27,727 nucleotides of DNA, from positions 1 through 27,727 of IMG/VR virus record IMGVR_UViG_3300032265_002532. The stretch is one strand, 5' to 3'. The stretch is from a virus. The notes below the pieces were generated by a model, which was given only the letters and a program-made list of their open reading frames with translations, did not search any database and had not been told where the DNA came from. How positions within the stretch are numbered: the stretch's first letter is position 1; every line of letters starts with the position of its first letter. Of this stretch, positions 6,250 to 14,081 are shown piece after piece. A program made the position numbers and the translations under genes.

Positions 6250-6678
6250 ATGGATATAATTGAAATTCGCACACTGATAGATATAACTGGCACAGGAATC
6301 ACTAGACCCAATCAAGGTAGTCAGTTGGAACTAGATCAGAATAGAAATTTTATTACTCTGATGCAGTGTGTTGAATTGCGATCAATTGTGACCTATGACA
6401 CTAAACCGACAGTGGAAACAGTAGATGTCAAGAACTTGGGATTTGGTTCAGAGTATAAGGGCAAGCATAGTGTATGGACATTTAGATTCAGCCCCGATAG
6501 ACAAAGTGTGTATAATGATAATGACAACAATCCAGTTGGTGGGTTAGTTGAAGATATCCATGGCGTTCCTATAATAAAAAATCTTACAGAAACGGTAAAT
6601 ATAAGCACAACAGTTTTCGAACTGAAGAATACACAATATAAAAACACTATCATTAAGGCTCTTCAAGGCACAATTTAG
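6250..6678 (+). CDS. Conserved T4-like phage protein, unknown function
   Basis: This encodes 142 residues from ATG (AGGT ribosome binding site). The N-terminus 'MDIIEIRTLIDITGTGITRPNQGSQLELDQNRNFITLMQCVELRS' follows the 'EIRTLVDIT...LDQ..N..TL.Q.I.LRS' pattern of an uncharacterised protein common in marine T4-like phages, from memory and not checked. The rest is beta-rich ('HSVWTFRFSPDRQSVY', 'NLTETVNISTTVFELKNTQYKNTIIKAL'). It is probably virion- or assembly-related given its neighbours. A longer TTG start at 6220 would overlap the terminator and promoter elements and is not favoured. Confidence 0.78.
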   Translation: MDIIEIRTLIDITGTGITRPNQGSQLELDQNRNFITLMQCVELRSIVTYDTKPTVETVDVKNLGFGSEYKGKHSVWTFRFSPDRQSVYNDNDNNPVGGLVEDIHGVPIIKNLTETVNISTTVFELKNTQYKNTIIKALQGTI

Positions 6679-6728
6679 GCAACCAAGGCTGATAAAGCAC
6701 TGTAATATAACCTACTAGGAGAGACATA

Positions 6729-6968
6729 ATGTCTGTACAAACAATTGAAATAGAAAAAACAAATTTAGAAGTGCATGTTGAGTTATGCGCCCAGCGATAT
6801 CAAAATTTAGATGATCGCCTTACAAAAATCGAAGGCAAATTTGATGCGTTGAAAAAACTAATCGAAGACAGCCATAACAGCATGACCAAAGTTATGATCG
6901 GTACCGCTGGTACGGTTATCACTGGCATCGTAAGTTTGTTAGTTGTAGTTTTACAAAAAGGCCATTAA
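6729..6968 (+). CDS. Coiled-coil plus C-terminal membrane span; holin/XhlA-like
   Basis: This encodes 79 residues after a good Shine-Dalgarno sequence (TAGGAGAGACATA). Residues 10-50 form a coiled coil ('YQNLDDRLTKIEGKFDALKKLIED'). Residues 53-75 (VMIGTAGTVITGIVSLLVVVL) form one transmembrane helix, followed by a short basic tail. This architecture is that of XhlA-type hemolysin/holin accessory proteins. A role in lysis or membrane attachment is likely, but the architecture alone does not prove holin function and no endolysin is adjacent. Confidence 0.72.
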   Translation: MSVQTIEIEKTNLEVHVELCAQRYQNLDDRLTKIEGKFDALKKLIEDSHNSMTKVMIGTAGTVITGIVSLLVVVLQKGH

Positions 6969-6969
6969 A

Positions 6970-7362
6970 GTGAAAATTTCAGAGTTATTAGTATTTGAAG
7001 CCATAGGCACTGTTGGCGCCTCCACCGATCCGCAACAACAAAACGGATTACCCAAGACTGGGAATAATCCCAATGCGCAAACTCAACAGCAAAATACACA
7101 AACAACTCAACAGGCCAATCAACAGAATACCCAGACTCCGGCTACCACACCGAGTCAACCCGTCCAAGGCCAGCCTTCACAGCAGGGCAAGCCGGGACAG
7201 CCCATGGGACAGAATCCTGCCCAATCTCAAGCACAAACAGCACAACAGCAACAGTCATTACAAGCATCAATGACTGATCTAGATAAAATCGCCGCTCAAA
7301 TTGTCGGTCTCAAACAGAAGCAACAAGATCTGCAAAAGCAGATGCAGACTCCAGCGGTATGA
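6970..7362 (+). CDS. Gln-rich low-complexity protein
   Basis: This encodes 130 residues from a GTG directly after the upstream stop; AAAAGG in the end of the previous gene can serve as ribosome binding site. The N-terminus MKISELLVFEAIGTVGAS is hydrophobic, with a possible T4 gp21-type cleavage context after FE. It is followed by about 75 residues of Gln/Thr/Pro/Asn low-complexity sequence and a C-terminal helix ('LDKIAAQIVGLKQKQQDLQKQMQ'). It has the look of a disordered internal or scaffolding virion protein. It overlaps the next gene by ATGA. Confidence 0.65.
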   Translation: MKISELLVFEAIGTVGASTDPQQQNGLPKTGNNPNAQTQQQNTQTTQQANQQNTQTPATTPSQPVQGQPSQQGKPGQPMGQNPAQSQAQTAQQQQSLQASMTDLDKIAAQIVGLKQKQQDLQKQMQTPAV

Positions 7363-7571
7363 AAATCCAACATCTATTATCGGGCTTAACGATAGCCATC
7401 ACCAATGAGGAACAGGCGTTCTTAAATCAGCACGAAGGCCGTGTATCATTAAACAGTCTTAATGATCATGACCAATGGCTAGCTCAGAATCTTGTACGCA
7501 AGGGCGTATACTCAATAAGTAAAGATAATACAGTATTGGTAAAAAATCTAGATGAAACAGCTAACAAATGA
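7359..7571 (+). CDS. Small soluble protein (70 aa), unknown function
   Basis: The ATG overlaps the stop of the Gln-rich gene (ATGA). The sequence 'MKIQHLLSGLTIAITNEEQAFLNQHEGRVSLNSLNDHDQWLAQNLVRKGVYSISKDNTVLVKN' reads as a small winged-helix-like or virion accessory fold: a helix, then 'DQWLAQNLVRKGVYSI', then a strand. No family is assigned. The last 20 bases overlap the start of the next gene, so translation of the three genes is probably coupled. Confidence 0.68.
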   Translation: MKIQHLLSGLTIAITNEEQAFLNQHEGRVSLNSLNDHDQWLAQNLVRKGVYSISKDNTVLVKNLDETANK

Positions 7572-8016
7572 TGTGTTTGATCGATTCTCAAAGGTATCCG
7601 AACAGGTAGTTCGCGATTTCCGTCAGCGCGGAATTGTAATACCGCAAAGAAATCCAGATGGGTCCGTAACTATAGGTAAGTACACAGTCGTAAAGAAATC
7701 AACAGGTTTCTATGCTGTGCTAGACGGTAGATTAGAAATTGTAGTTGACGATATCAATTTGCCGCAGACTGCCACTATCGTTGCCAATGACCTCGCATTA
7801 GGTCGCTGGGTAAACGATAATCTATTAAAACAAGATAAAGAATACGGTTTTGCATTATTTGAAGAAACCCTATATAAAAGATCAGCAGAGCGCAGTAAGG
7901 GTTCTTATGATAAGTTTGAAATAATGATGAACAAGTATCATATCAAGCGTCTTAAAAAGAATTCTGTCAAGACAGGCATCGTTAATAGTTTTGAAAAACT
8001 ACGAAAACTCGTATAA
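7552..8016 (+). CDS. Conserved-looking phage protein (154 aa), unknown function
   Basis: The ATG lies inside the end of the preceding gene. The product begins with a helix (MKQLTNDVFDRFSKVSEQVV), followed by a beta-hairpin region ('IGKYTVVKKSTGFYAVLDGRLEIVVDDINLPQTATIVANDLALGRWVNDNLLKQDKEYGFALFEETLYKRS') and a basic helical C-terminus ('YHIKRLKKNSVKTGIVNSFEKLRKLV'). I recall this layout from uncharacterised T4-like cyanophage proteins but cannot name it. The basic C-terminus may bind nucleic acid or core protein. Confidence 0.72.
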   Translation: MKQLTNDVFDRFSKVSEQVVRDFRQRGIVIPQRNPDGSVTIGKYTVVKKSTGFYAVLDGRLEIVVDDINLPQTATIVANDLALGRWVNDNLLKQDKEYGFALFEETLYKRSAERSKGSYDKFEIMMNKYHIKRLKKNSVKTGIVNSFEKLRKLV

Positions 8017-8019
8017 ATA
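8012..8019 (+). promoter_or_regulatory. Late-promoter-like TATAAATA
   Basis: An exact TATAAATA octamer overlaps the stop codon of the preceding gene and lies 25 bases before the ATG at 8044, which is ideal spacing for a late promoter plus a short leader. Confidence 0.55.
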
Positions 8020-8043
8020 ACATTAACCACATTTGGACCAAAT

Positions 8044-9888
8044 ATGAAAACCAACATTTTTTACAGTAAAATTACTAGCTCTAAGTTACAAGAGAATTTA
8101 GAAAAGCAATTTGGCTCGCGTGTCAACTTAGAAAAGTATGGCCGCGAACAATTAGAAGATTTTCGTAATAAGTTGAGAACTCGTATTTTTCAACAAGAAG
8201 GTTCAGCAGGCGTCAACGATTTGTTGACCAATGAAACATACCAAAAAGATAAGGCAATGTTAGAGTTGCTAAACACAAGGATAAAAGAAATGCTAGGCGA
8301 ACAAATGAAACAACTACGCGATAAAATGGATGCTCTTAACGAAGCAAAGAAAGGTGTGCGCGACATCAAACATGCTAAGAAAGCCAAAGGTAGTAAGCCA
8401 GACTTTCTTGATCTAGACAAAGACGGCAACAAAGCTGAACCAATGAAGAGTGCGGCTAAGAGTGCTAAGGTAAAAGAAGGTGCTAAAAAAGCCAATAAAG
8501 ACTATGACGGTGATGGCAAAATTGAAAGCCCTAAAGATGAAGTATGGGGTAGCCGTGCTAAAGCAGCCGCTAAGTCTGGAAAGCCATTTAAAGAAGGTTT
8601 TCCAACTGTTGACTATGATAAAGTTTTAAATGCTATCGCGGCATTATATGGTGATGACATGTGGGACAATGATGCAATGCAAGATCTAGCCAACGACTTG
8701 GAACAAGCCGGACCAACTGACCGAGAGTTAGATTTTATTATTGCCAGGGGCAAGTTGCCAAAGAGATTGGCTGGTATGCAATTCTCAGCAGGTGATGATG
8801 TGCAGTTTAAAGAAGGTTTCCCAACTGTAGACGATGCAAAGAAAAATGCACAAGGTACAGCTGGTATGAAAACTGGCGACAGCAAGAAGTCTAGCACAGG
8901 TGGTACAATCACTAAGACTGCTACTGGTCTAAAGCACACAGCAGGTAAAAACTATGGCGGCCAAGATGCTCCTAAGACTCCTGACAGTGATGCTAAGTCT
9001 AAGAAAGTCAAAGAAGAAATGAAAGTTGGAGATAAGAAAAAGTCTTCAACAGGTGGTACAATTGAAAAGACCAAGACGGGTGTCAAGCACACAGCTGGCA
9101 AGAACTACGGTGCCCAAAAGCAACCATTCGATAAGAACAGCAAAGATCTAGATGAAGGCTCGATGCATCCTAAAGATTGTGACTGTAAAGAGTGCATGGG
9201 CATGTACGAGCGTGACGAAGGCAAGCACAATAACAAAACTACAGGTTTCAAAGCATTGGCCAAGAAAGCAGGTGGCGGCGAGAAAGGTGCTAAGATTGCA
9301 GGCGCACAACGTCAGAAGATGAAGAAGGCCGGACAGTTAGAAGAAAGCCAATTCAAGCACAATGTTCGCTTTGTAAATGAGAGTCTACACTTCCTATTGT
9401 CAGAGGACGAAGAAGGCAAGGCCAAGGCAATTACAGCCGCCGGTGATATTGTTAACGACTACACATCATGGATGCAACGAGTCGGTCAATACCAAACTAA
9501 ATCTATGATTGAACTAGCAGATGCTATTCGTGCAGACTTCGGTGCTGCCGAGGCAGAAGCGTTCAAGAACGCAGTTGGTCCAGCTCTAAGTGCTACACTA
9601 GAAGTACTAACACAACAGCGTGAAACAGTCAGCAATGCAGTTGCCGCGCTAGCAGGTGAAGCAGTTCCAGAAACACCAATGGGACAAGAGCCAGGAATGG
9701 AGCCGGGCCTAGACGCCGCAGGTCCAGATGAAATGAATCCAGACATGGGCGGTGATGAATTCGGTGCTAGCGATGCAGCCGCAGGTGGAGCAGAAACAGC
9801 CGGTCGTGAAATGCGCGAAAGCCGTGAAGCTCGTCGTGCTCGCAAACTAGCTGAATCACACAGTATCATTTCTAAACTAGCCAAATAA
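8044..9888 (+). CDS. Large Lys/Ala/Gly-rich virion-type protein with EF-hand-like loops and internal repeats
   Basis: This encodes 614 residues. Residues 1-110 are helical ('LQENLEKQFGSRVNLEKYGREQLEDFRNKL') and match the start of an uncharacterised T4-like marine phage protein from memory. Two calcium-type loops follow: 'DLDKDGNKAEP' (123-133) and 'DYDGDGKIESPKDE' (153-166). KEGFPTVD occurs twice (183-190, 256-263). A unit of about 25 residues, KKSSTGGTI...KT.TG.KHTAGKNYG, occurs at 281-305 and 332-356. A 'CDCKEC' cluster is near 379-384. The C-terminal 180 residues are helical, then acidic and Pro/Gly/Met-rich. It is likely a prohead or internal structural protein whose Lys-rich middle could contact DNA. 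TATAAATA lies upstream. Confidence 0.75.
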   Translation: MKTNIFYSKITSSKLQENLEKQFGSRVNLEKYGREQLEDFRNKLRTRIFQQEGSAGVNDLLTNETYQKDKAMLELLNTRIKEMLGEQMKQLRDKMDALNEAKKGVRDIKHAKKAKGSKPDFLDLDKDGNKAEPMKSAAKSAKVKEGAKKANKDYDGDGKIESPKDEVWGSRAKAAAKSGKPFKEGFPTVDYDKVLNAIAALYGDDMWDNDAMQDLANDLEQAGPTDRELDFIIARGKLPKRLAGMQFSAGDDVQFKEGFPTVDDAKKNAQGTAGMKTGDSKKSSTGGTITKTATGLKHTAGKNYGGQDAPKTPDSDAKSKKVKEEMKVGDKKKSSTGGTIEKTKTGVKHTAGKNYGAQKQPFDKNSKDLDEGSMHPKDCDCKECMGMYERDEGKHNNKTTGFKALAKKAGGGEKGAKIAGAQRQKMKKAGQLEESQFKHNVRFVNESLHFLLSEDEEGKAKAITAAGDIVNDYTSWMQRVGQYQTKSMIELADAIRADFGAAEAEAFKNAVGPALSATLEVLTQQRETVSNAVAALAGEAVPETPMGQEPGMEPGLDAAGPDEMNPDMGGDEFGASDAAAGGAETAGREMRESREARRARKLAESHSIISKLAK

Positions 9889-10238
9889 TGAGATTATTTG
9901 AAGTAGATCAAGGGTCTGCTAGAGATGTTCTAGCAGTCCTACAAGGTCTTGCCAATAAGGCGGGTGATTCAGCCTCTTTACCTTTTCCAACGGTGATGAA
10001 TATGCTGAAACCTTTTGGGCTAGGCATTAGCACACCCGACGGTCTTATTGCTCTTAAAAATGCTGTAGATCCACAGGGGGATGTTATTAGAGATATCTCC
10101 GCAGATGGAACAGTTGTTCTAAATACCGACGCCGACAATCCAGATGTAAATGAACCACCTAGCAATCAAGGTGGAGCAGGGCCAAATGTAGAAAAAATGG
10201 CTAAATCTAATTCTAAGAATCTTAAGCCAAATATTTGA
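9888..10238 (+). CDS. Small virion-type protein (116 aa), unknown function
   Basis: The ATG shares a base with the stop of the large Lys-rich protein (TAATG). The N-terminus MRLFEVDQGSARDVLAVLQG is followed by 'LPFPTVMNMLKPFGLGISTPDGLIALKNAVDPQGDVIRDISADGTVVLNTD' and a disordered Asn/Pro/Lys-rich tail. The middle looks like a small globular alpha/beta domain. Coupling to 8044-9888 suggests a joint role, for example in prohead core assembly. No family is recognised. Confidence 0.68.
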   Translation: MRLFEVDQGSARDVLAVLQGLANKAGDSASLPFPTVMNMLKPFGLGISTPDGLIALKNAVDPQGDVIRDISADGTVVLNTDADNPDVNEPPSNQGGAGPNVEKMAKSNSKNLKPNI

Positions 10239-10263
10239 CTTTATTAGATTAGCCTGTTATAAT
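10235..10263 (+). promoter_or_regulatory. Consensus-like sigma70 promoter, close to start codon
   Basis: TTGACT (10235-10240), a 17-base spacer and TATAAT (10258-10263). The ATG of the PD-(D/E)XK nuclease lies at 10271, which is about the expected transcription start, so the message would be leaderless or nearly so. No Shine-Dalgarno sequence is present. Confidence 0.75.
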
Positions 10264-10270
10264 TAAGTTT

Positions 10271-10996
10271 ATGACAATATACACAGCACCTCCATTCGTA
10301 GAGCGTTTCCAATATAAAAATTGCAAACAGATCAATGATCCTGTAACTCGTAAGCGAGTATACCAAACGCCCGACGGTGAAAGACTGCCAAGCGTGACCA
10401 CTATCCTTAGTGCTACCAAAGACATGACACACCTAAACGAATGGAAGAATCGTATAGGGCACGAAAAAGCACAACAGATTACTTCGGAAGCCGCAGGGGT
10501 TGGCACAGCGATGCATGCTAACTTGGAACGATTCTTAATAGGTGAACAGCGCCAGCCTGGTAATAATCCAGTACATGTACAGGCTAACAAAATGGCCGAT
10601 GTTATCATAGAAAACGGCCTATCGCACATGACTGAGATCTGGGCTATGGAACAGTCATTATACTTTCCGGGACTGTATTCCGGAACCACAGACGGTATTG
10701 GGGTGTTTAAAGACGAGCCCTGTGTATTTGATCACAAGCAGACCAATAAACCTAAAAAGCTAGAATGGGTTGACGATTATTTCATGCAGTTGGTTGCCTA
10801 TATACTAGCACATAATGAAGTCTACGGTACTGATATTCGCAGGGGTGTGGTGTTCATGTGCAGTCGTGATCTACAGTATCAACAGTTTGATCTACTGCCC
10901 GAGAATTTTAACATGTGGCAGGACCGCTGGCTTTCTAAAGTAGAAGAATACTATACCACAGGCATGCAGGGCTATAAGCAACTACTTACTCAGTAA
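10271..10996 (+). CDS. PD-(D/E)XK (RecB/Cas4-like) nuclease
   Basis: This encodes 241 residues. Motifs in order: 'GVGTAMHANLERFLIG' (helical H motif), 'LYSGTTDGIGVFKDEPCVFDHKQTNKPKK' (Asp of the TDG motif, then the D-x-K catalytic element, here DHKQT), and 'YFMQLVAYILAHNEVYG' (the Q-x-x-x-Y motif). This is the layout of RecB-type nuclease domains in phage exonucleases and Cas4. The N-terminus ('RVYQTPDGERLPSVTTILSATKD') is the usual lead-in of the phage PDDEXK_1-type proteins. It probably trims or recombines DNA during replication. It is transcribed from a host-type promoter, so it is likely early. No Cas genes or arrays are nearby. Confidence 0.88.
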   Translation: MTIYTAPPFVERFQYKNCKQINDPVTRKRVYQTPDGERLPSVTTILSATKDMTHLNEWKNRIGHEKAQQITSEAAGVGTAMHANLERFLIGEQRQPGNNPVHVQANKMADVIIENGLSHMTEIWAMEQSLYFPGLYSGTTDGIGVFKDEPCVFDHKQTNKPKKLEWVDDYFMQLVAYILAHNEVYGTDIRRGVVFMCSRDLQYQQFDLLPENFNMWQDRWLSKVEEYYTTGMQGYKQLLTQ

Positions 10997-11004
10997 GATA
11001 AATA
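10997..11004 (+). promoter_or_regulatory. Late-promoter-like GATAAATA
   Basis: GATAAATA lies 22 bases before the tailspike ATG at 11027. A GAGG ribosome binding site falls between the two. Confidence 0.5.
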
Positions 11005-11026
11005 TCCTTATACAGAGGATAAATTC

Positions 11027-13609
11027 ATGGCCGTTATTCAAATTTCTAAAATTCAAGTCCGCAGAGGACAAGAAGGTACCACAGGTATACCACAACTAGC
11101 ACCTGGTGAGTTTGGCTGGGCAGAAGATACTGAGCATCTATATATAGGTAAGCGTATTTCTGAAGGCGCAGTTGACGATAAAAATTCTAGAATTTTAACC
11201 ACTAACGATCTGAATAATGTTTTTAGTCTGTTGGGCAATGCCAGCACCTTAACAAATAATGTGCCCCAAATTTATCGTGGCGGTCCTACAGGCAATTATC
11301 CATGGATAGCATCTACAACTACAACTATTCAAACCAAATTAGATAATCATGTAAGCCTAACAGACTTTGGTCTTACTGTCACTGATGATACCGGTACTGT
11401 TGATATCACTGATATATTTAGACGAGCCGTAAACACTTTGTTTGCCAATCCCACAGCTTCACCGGACTATACTGAACCATTTAGGAAACTAATGATACCT
11501 GCCGGTAGTTATGTTATTTCTGATACTATCGAATTACCTCCTTTTGCCTGTATCGTAGGCGAAGGTCCTAACATCACTACACTTATTTTGAATAATGCTA
11601 CCACTAGTATGTTTCAAACTGTGGCAGTTGATCTACAGACCCGCCAAAAAATTAACTACTATTATACTGATCCTGTTAGCGGAAATACCATGGTCAGTAC
11701 TAAAAATTTGCCTCGTCATATCAAGATAGCCGATATGACCATGATGTACAAGACCAGTAGTCTGACTGCCACAACCGTAGCATTACTTGCCCTTGACAAT
11801 GCCAAAGATATTGTTGTAGATAATTGTATTTTTAAAACAGATTCAACATCTTCGCGACAAACTACCTATGGTACCGGTATACGAGTACAGACCAGCGCAG
11901 TTAATGATAATACCGGTGATATCAATTATAGTGAAAATATACAGATAATTAATTGTCGTTTCGATAGCTTCCGCCGCGGTGTACAAATGATTGGACCCAC
12001 AGTGCGCCCAATAATACAAAATTGTGTATTCCGTTGGCTAGATAGAGGAATCATTTGTAACGCATTATCTGTCGATGTAACCGGACCTTTGTATGGATTG
12101 TTTACTGGTAATAAGTTTGACCGTATCACTAGAGAAGGTATCATTGTAGTACAAAATAATCCTGGCGACTTACCTAGTAATAATATCAGTTCAAATAATA
12201 CATTTGTCAATGTAGGTAACGGCACTAACTCCGACGATTTTATTACCTACGGGCCGCAGGCTAATTATTTTTCTGTTCTTAGTCAAACTGCAACTACTGT
12301 ACCACCGCAGCCAGCGCCTAGTAAAAATGCCACCTTTAATGTAATTCAAAGCAATCAAGGCTACGCTGTATATCCGGATTTTGCAAATTATGGAGCAGGC
12401 TATAGTACATTAACAAATTCTAAACTAGTAATACCGGGTAACCTAATTGGTGGTAGTCCAGGTATAAACAATATTAATGTTACGGTGACTTCTACTACTG
12501 GTACAGGACAAATATATAGTTTTACCTATACAGGAACAAGCACATCTTTTGTTTTTCCTACGCCTGTTATTAATTTCCAAGCACCGGGTAATAAAACTGT
12601 TGATGATTATTTTAATAGAAGAGTCTATGCCAAGACCAAATTCAATGGAGTATCCAGTGTTAATATTGTTAACTCTGGAACCTTTAGTGCTAACTCTACA
12701 ACTATTAAATTGAATTTTTCCGATACAGAAATAGGTAATATAAATGCACAGGCCCAGGCAACTCTTAGCTCAACAGTTAACGGTCACATAACTAGTATTA
12801 CTATGCAGAATGCTGGATACGGATATCAACAGGTGCCTACAGTAGGCATTGATCCCACAACTCCCGGATTAGTTATTACTACTCTTGCCGCACTGACTCC
12901 TGTTTTATATAATGTATCATCTCAGTTTTATTATAATCCGTTAGTTGCAGGTAGTGTATCTATTAAAGATCCAGTTACATATACGGCTACAATTTTTAAA
13001 TCCACTGTCGCAGGGCCAGTGACTACATCAATACAGGCAGGTCTGGCTACATTTGGGTCAATGGCACAGATCAATTACTCACTGTCGAATAGTCATCTGT
13101 CTAGAAAAGGACAGATGATTGTTAATATTTCTGCAGATGGGTATGCATCAATCACTGACAACTATAACTATAGCGATACTTTATTATTGGTAAGTCAGGG
13201 CAGTATTTCCAGTACAGCTCAATCAGATGTAAATGTATTTGCTGTAGATACTGCACTACCTCAAAACGCAATTTTTACATCTACAAATGTAAATCCTGCA
13301 GATGGGATTTGGTATGTAACCAGTAGCAATCCTGCATCGCCGTACTATAATCAATCTGGATTTTTATTGAGTGCGGTAAGTGTAGGCTCTATAAGAATAT
13401 TCCAAGTTGATTCTGCAAGTCCTGCAATTAATTTTAAAAATACTGTAGGCGGTCAACCTGACACATGGTCATTATTGAGATCAGACAGTCCTGATATTAA
13501 TTTTGATACTGTTACTCAGGCCAGTAAGAACTATGTAACATTGACATGTCAGAATTTGTCTTTATATACAGATTGTCTGTTTGAATACCAAGTCGATATA
13601 TTACAATAA
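11027..13609 (+). CDS. Tailspike/tail fibre protein with pectate-lyase-type beta-helix
   Basis: This encodes 860 residues. Residues 1-65 ('ISKIQVRRGQEG...QLAPGEFGWAEDTEHLYIGKR') match the N-terminal module of phage tail fibres that attaches the spike (major tropism determinant type). From about residue 105, 'VSLTDFGLTVTDDTGTVDITDIFRRAVNTLF' and 'KLMIPAGSYVISDTIELPPFACIVGEGPNIT' mark the start of a pectate-lyase superfamily right-handed beta-helix, which continues with repeated 'IVDNCIFKTDS', 'IQIINCRFDSF', 'PIIQNCVFRWLDRGIICN' rungs. The C-terminal half is beta-rich and Ser/Thr/Asn-rich. The likely role is polysaccharide binding or depolymerisation at the host surface; active-site residues cannot be assigned by eye. 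Confidence 0.88.
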   Translation: MAVIQISKIQVRRGQEGTTGIPQLAPGEFGWAEDTEHLYIGKRISEGAVDDKNSRILTTNDLNNVFSLLGNASTLTNNVPQIYRGGPTGNYPWIASTTTTIQTKLDNHVSLTDFGLTVTDDTGTVDITDIFRRAVNTLFANPTASPDYTEPFRKLMIPAGSYVISDTIELPPFACIVGEGPNITTLILNNATTSMFQTVAVDLQTRQKINYYYTDPVSGNTMVSTKNLPRHIKIADMTMMYKTSSLTATTVALLALDNAKDIVVDNCIFKTDSTSSRQTTYGTGIRVQTSAVNDNTGDINYSENIQIINCRFDSFRRGVQMIGPTVRPIIQNCVFRWLDRGIICNALSVDVTGPLYGLFTGNKFDRITREGIIVVQNNPGDLPSNNISSNNTFVNVGNGTNSDDFITYGPQANYFSVLSQTATTVPPQPAPSKNATFNVIQSNQGYAVYPDFANYGAGYSTLTNSKLVIPGNLIGGSPGINNINVTVTSTTGTGQIYSFTYTGTSTSFVFPTPVINFQAPGNKTVDDYFNRRVYAKTKFNGVSSVNIVNSGTFSANSTTIKLNFSDTEIGNINAQAQATLSSTVNGHITSITMQNAGYGYQQVPTVGIDPTTPGLVITTLAALTPVLYNVSSQFYYNPLVAGSVSIKDPVTYTATIFKSTVAGPVTTSIQAGLATFGSMAQINYSLSNSHLSRKGQMIVNISADGYASITDNYNYSDTLLLVSQGSISSTAQSDVNVFAVDTALPQNAIFTSTNVNPADGIWYVTSSNPASPYYNQSGFLLSAVSVGSIRIFQVDSASPAINFKNTVGGQPDTWSLLRSDSPDINFDTVTQASKNYVTLTCQNLSLYTDCLFEYQVDILQ

Positions 13610-13615
13610 AAATCA

Positions 13616-14050
13616 ATGTTTGATAAACCTATAGATGACCGTTTGAGTCTGTGGGCAGGATTTCGTGCCTCCATAAACACAAGTGATACACCTTTAGAGG
13701 ATGTTTGGGATTTTTGGAAGTCTGCTCCCTACATACCCTACAACAATAAAATTGATCCCTATCATCAGCAGAGCTGGCCGAGTCCTTGGGAAATCATCGT
13801 TCATAACAAGTATGATGATTTTACCAAAGCTGTCATGATTGCCTGGACAATTAAACTTACAGATCGATACAGAGATTCGAAGATACAGATAAAAACATTA
13901 GTAGACAATAGCCAAAAGTTTCAGTATAATGTAGTAACAGTAGATGATCAATGGGCTATAAACTACAATGATAATGGACCCATTGAGGCAGTTAAACTGC
14001 CAGATTATTTTTACCTAGAAAATCTAATAGATCTAGAACCACCTAGGTAA
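13616..14050 (+). CDS. Conserved T4-like phage protein (144 aa), unknown function
   Basis: The product begins 'MFDKPIDDRLSLWAGFRASINTSDTPLEDVWDFWKSAPYIPYN', then 'DPYHQQSWPSPWEIIVHNKYDDFTKAVMIAWTIKLTDRY' and a beta-rich end. This combination (DDR.S.W, PLEDV..FW..AP, DPY....WPSPWE.I, L.DR) matches an uncharacterised protein conserved next to tail or nrd genes in T4-like cyanophages, from memory. It starts 6 bases after the tailspike stop without a Shine-Dalgarno sequence, so reinitiation from the tailspike message is likely. Confidence 0.8.
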   Translation: MFDKPIDDRLSLWAGFRASINTSDTPLEDVWDFWKSAPYIPYNNKIDPYHQQSWPSPWEIIVHNKYDDFTKAVMIAWTIKLTDRYRDSKIQIKTLVDNSQKFQYNVVTVDDQWAINYNDNGPIEAVKLPDYFYLENLIDLEPPR

Positions 14051-14081
14051 ATATCTTCCTCAGCATAATTTAAGGTACATA

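Noticed and set aside
6220-6678. Longer TTG start at 6220 for the 142-residue protein
   Set aside because: It would begin in the terminator tail and span a late-promoter-like element; the ATG at 6250 has AGGT upstream and matches the family-like N-terminus.
9486-9884. Long minus-strand open frame of 132 codons (and similar ones at 8190-8495, 8613-8939)
   Set aside because: Ala/Ser-rich shadows of the plus-strand 614-residue protein, without ribosome binding sites or recognisable motifs.
10271-10996. Cas4 as part of a CRISPR-Cas system
   Set aside because: The nuclease motifs fit Cas4/RecB-type domains in general, but no cas gene, repeat array or Cys cluster typical of Cas4 iron-sulfur domains is visible.
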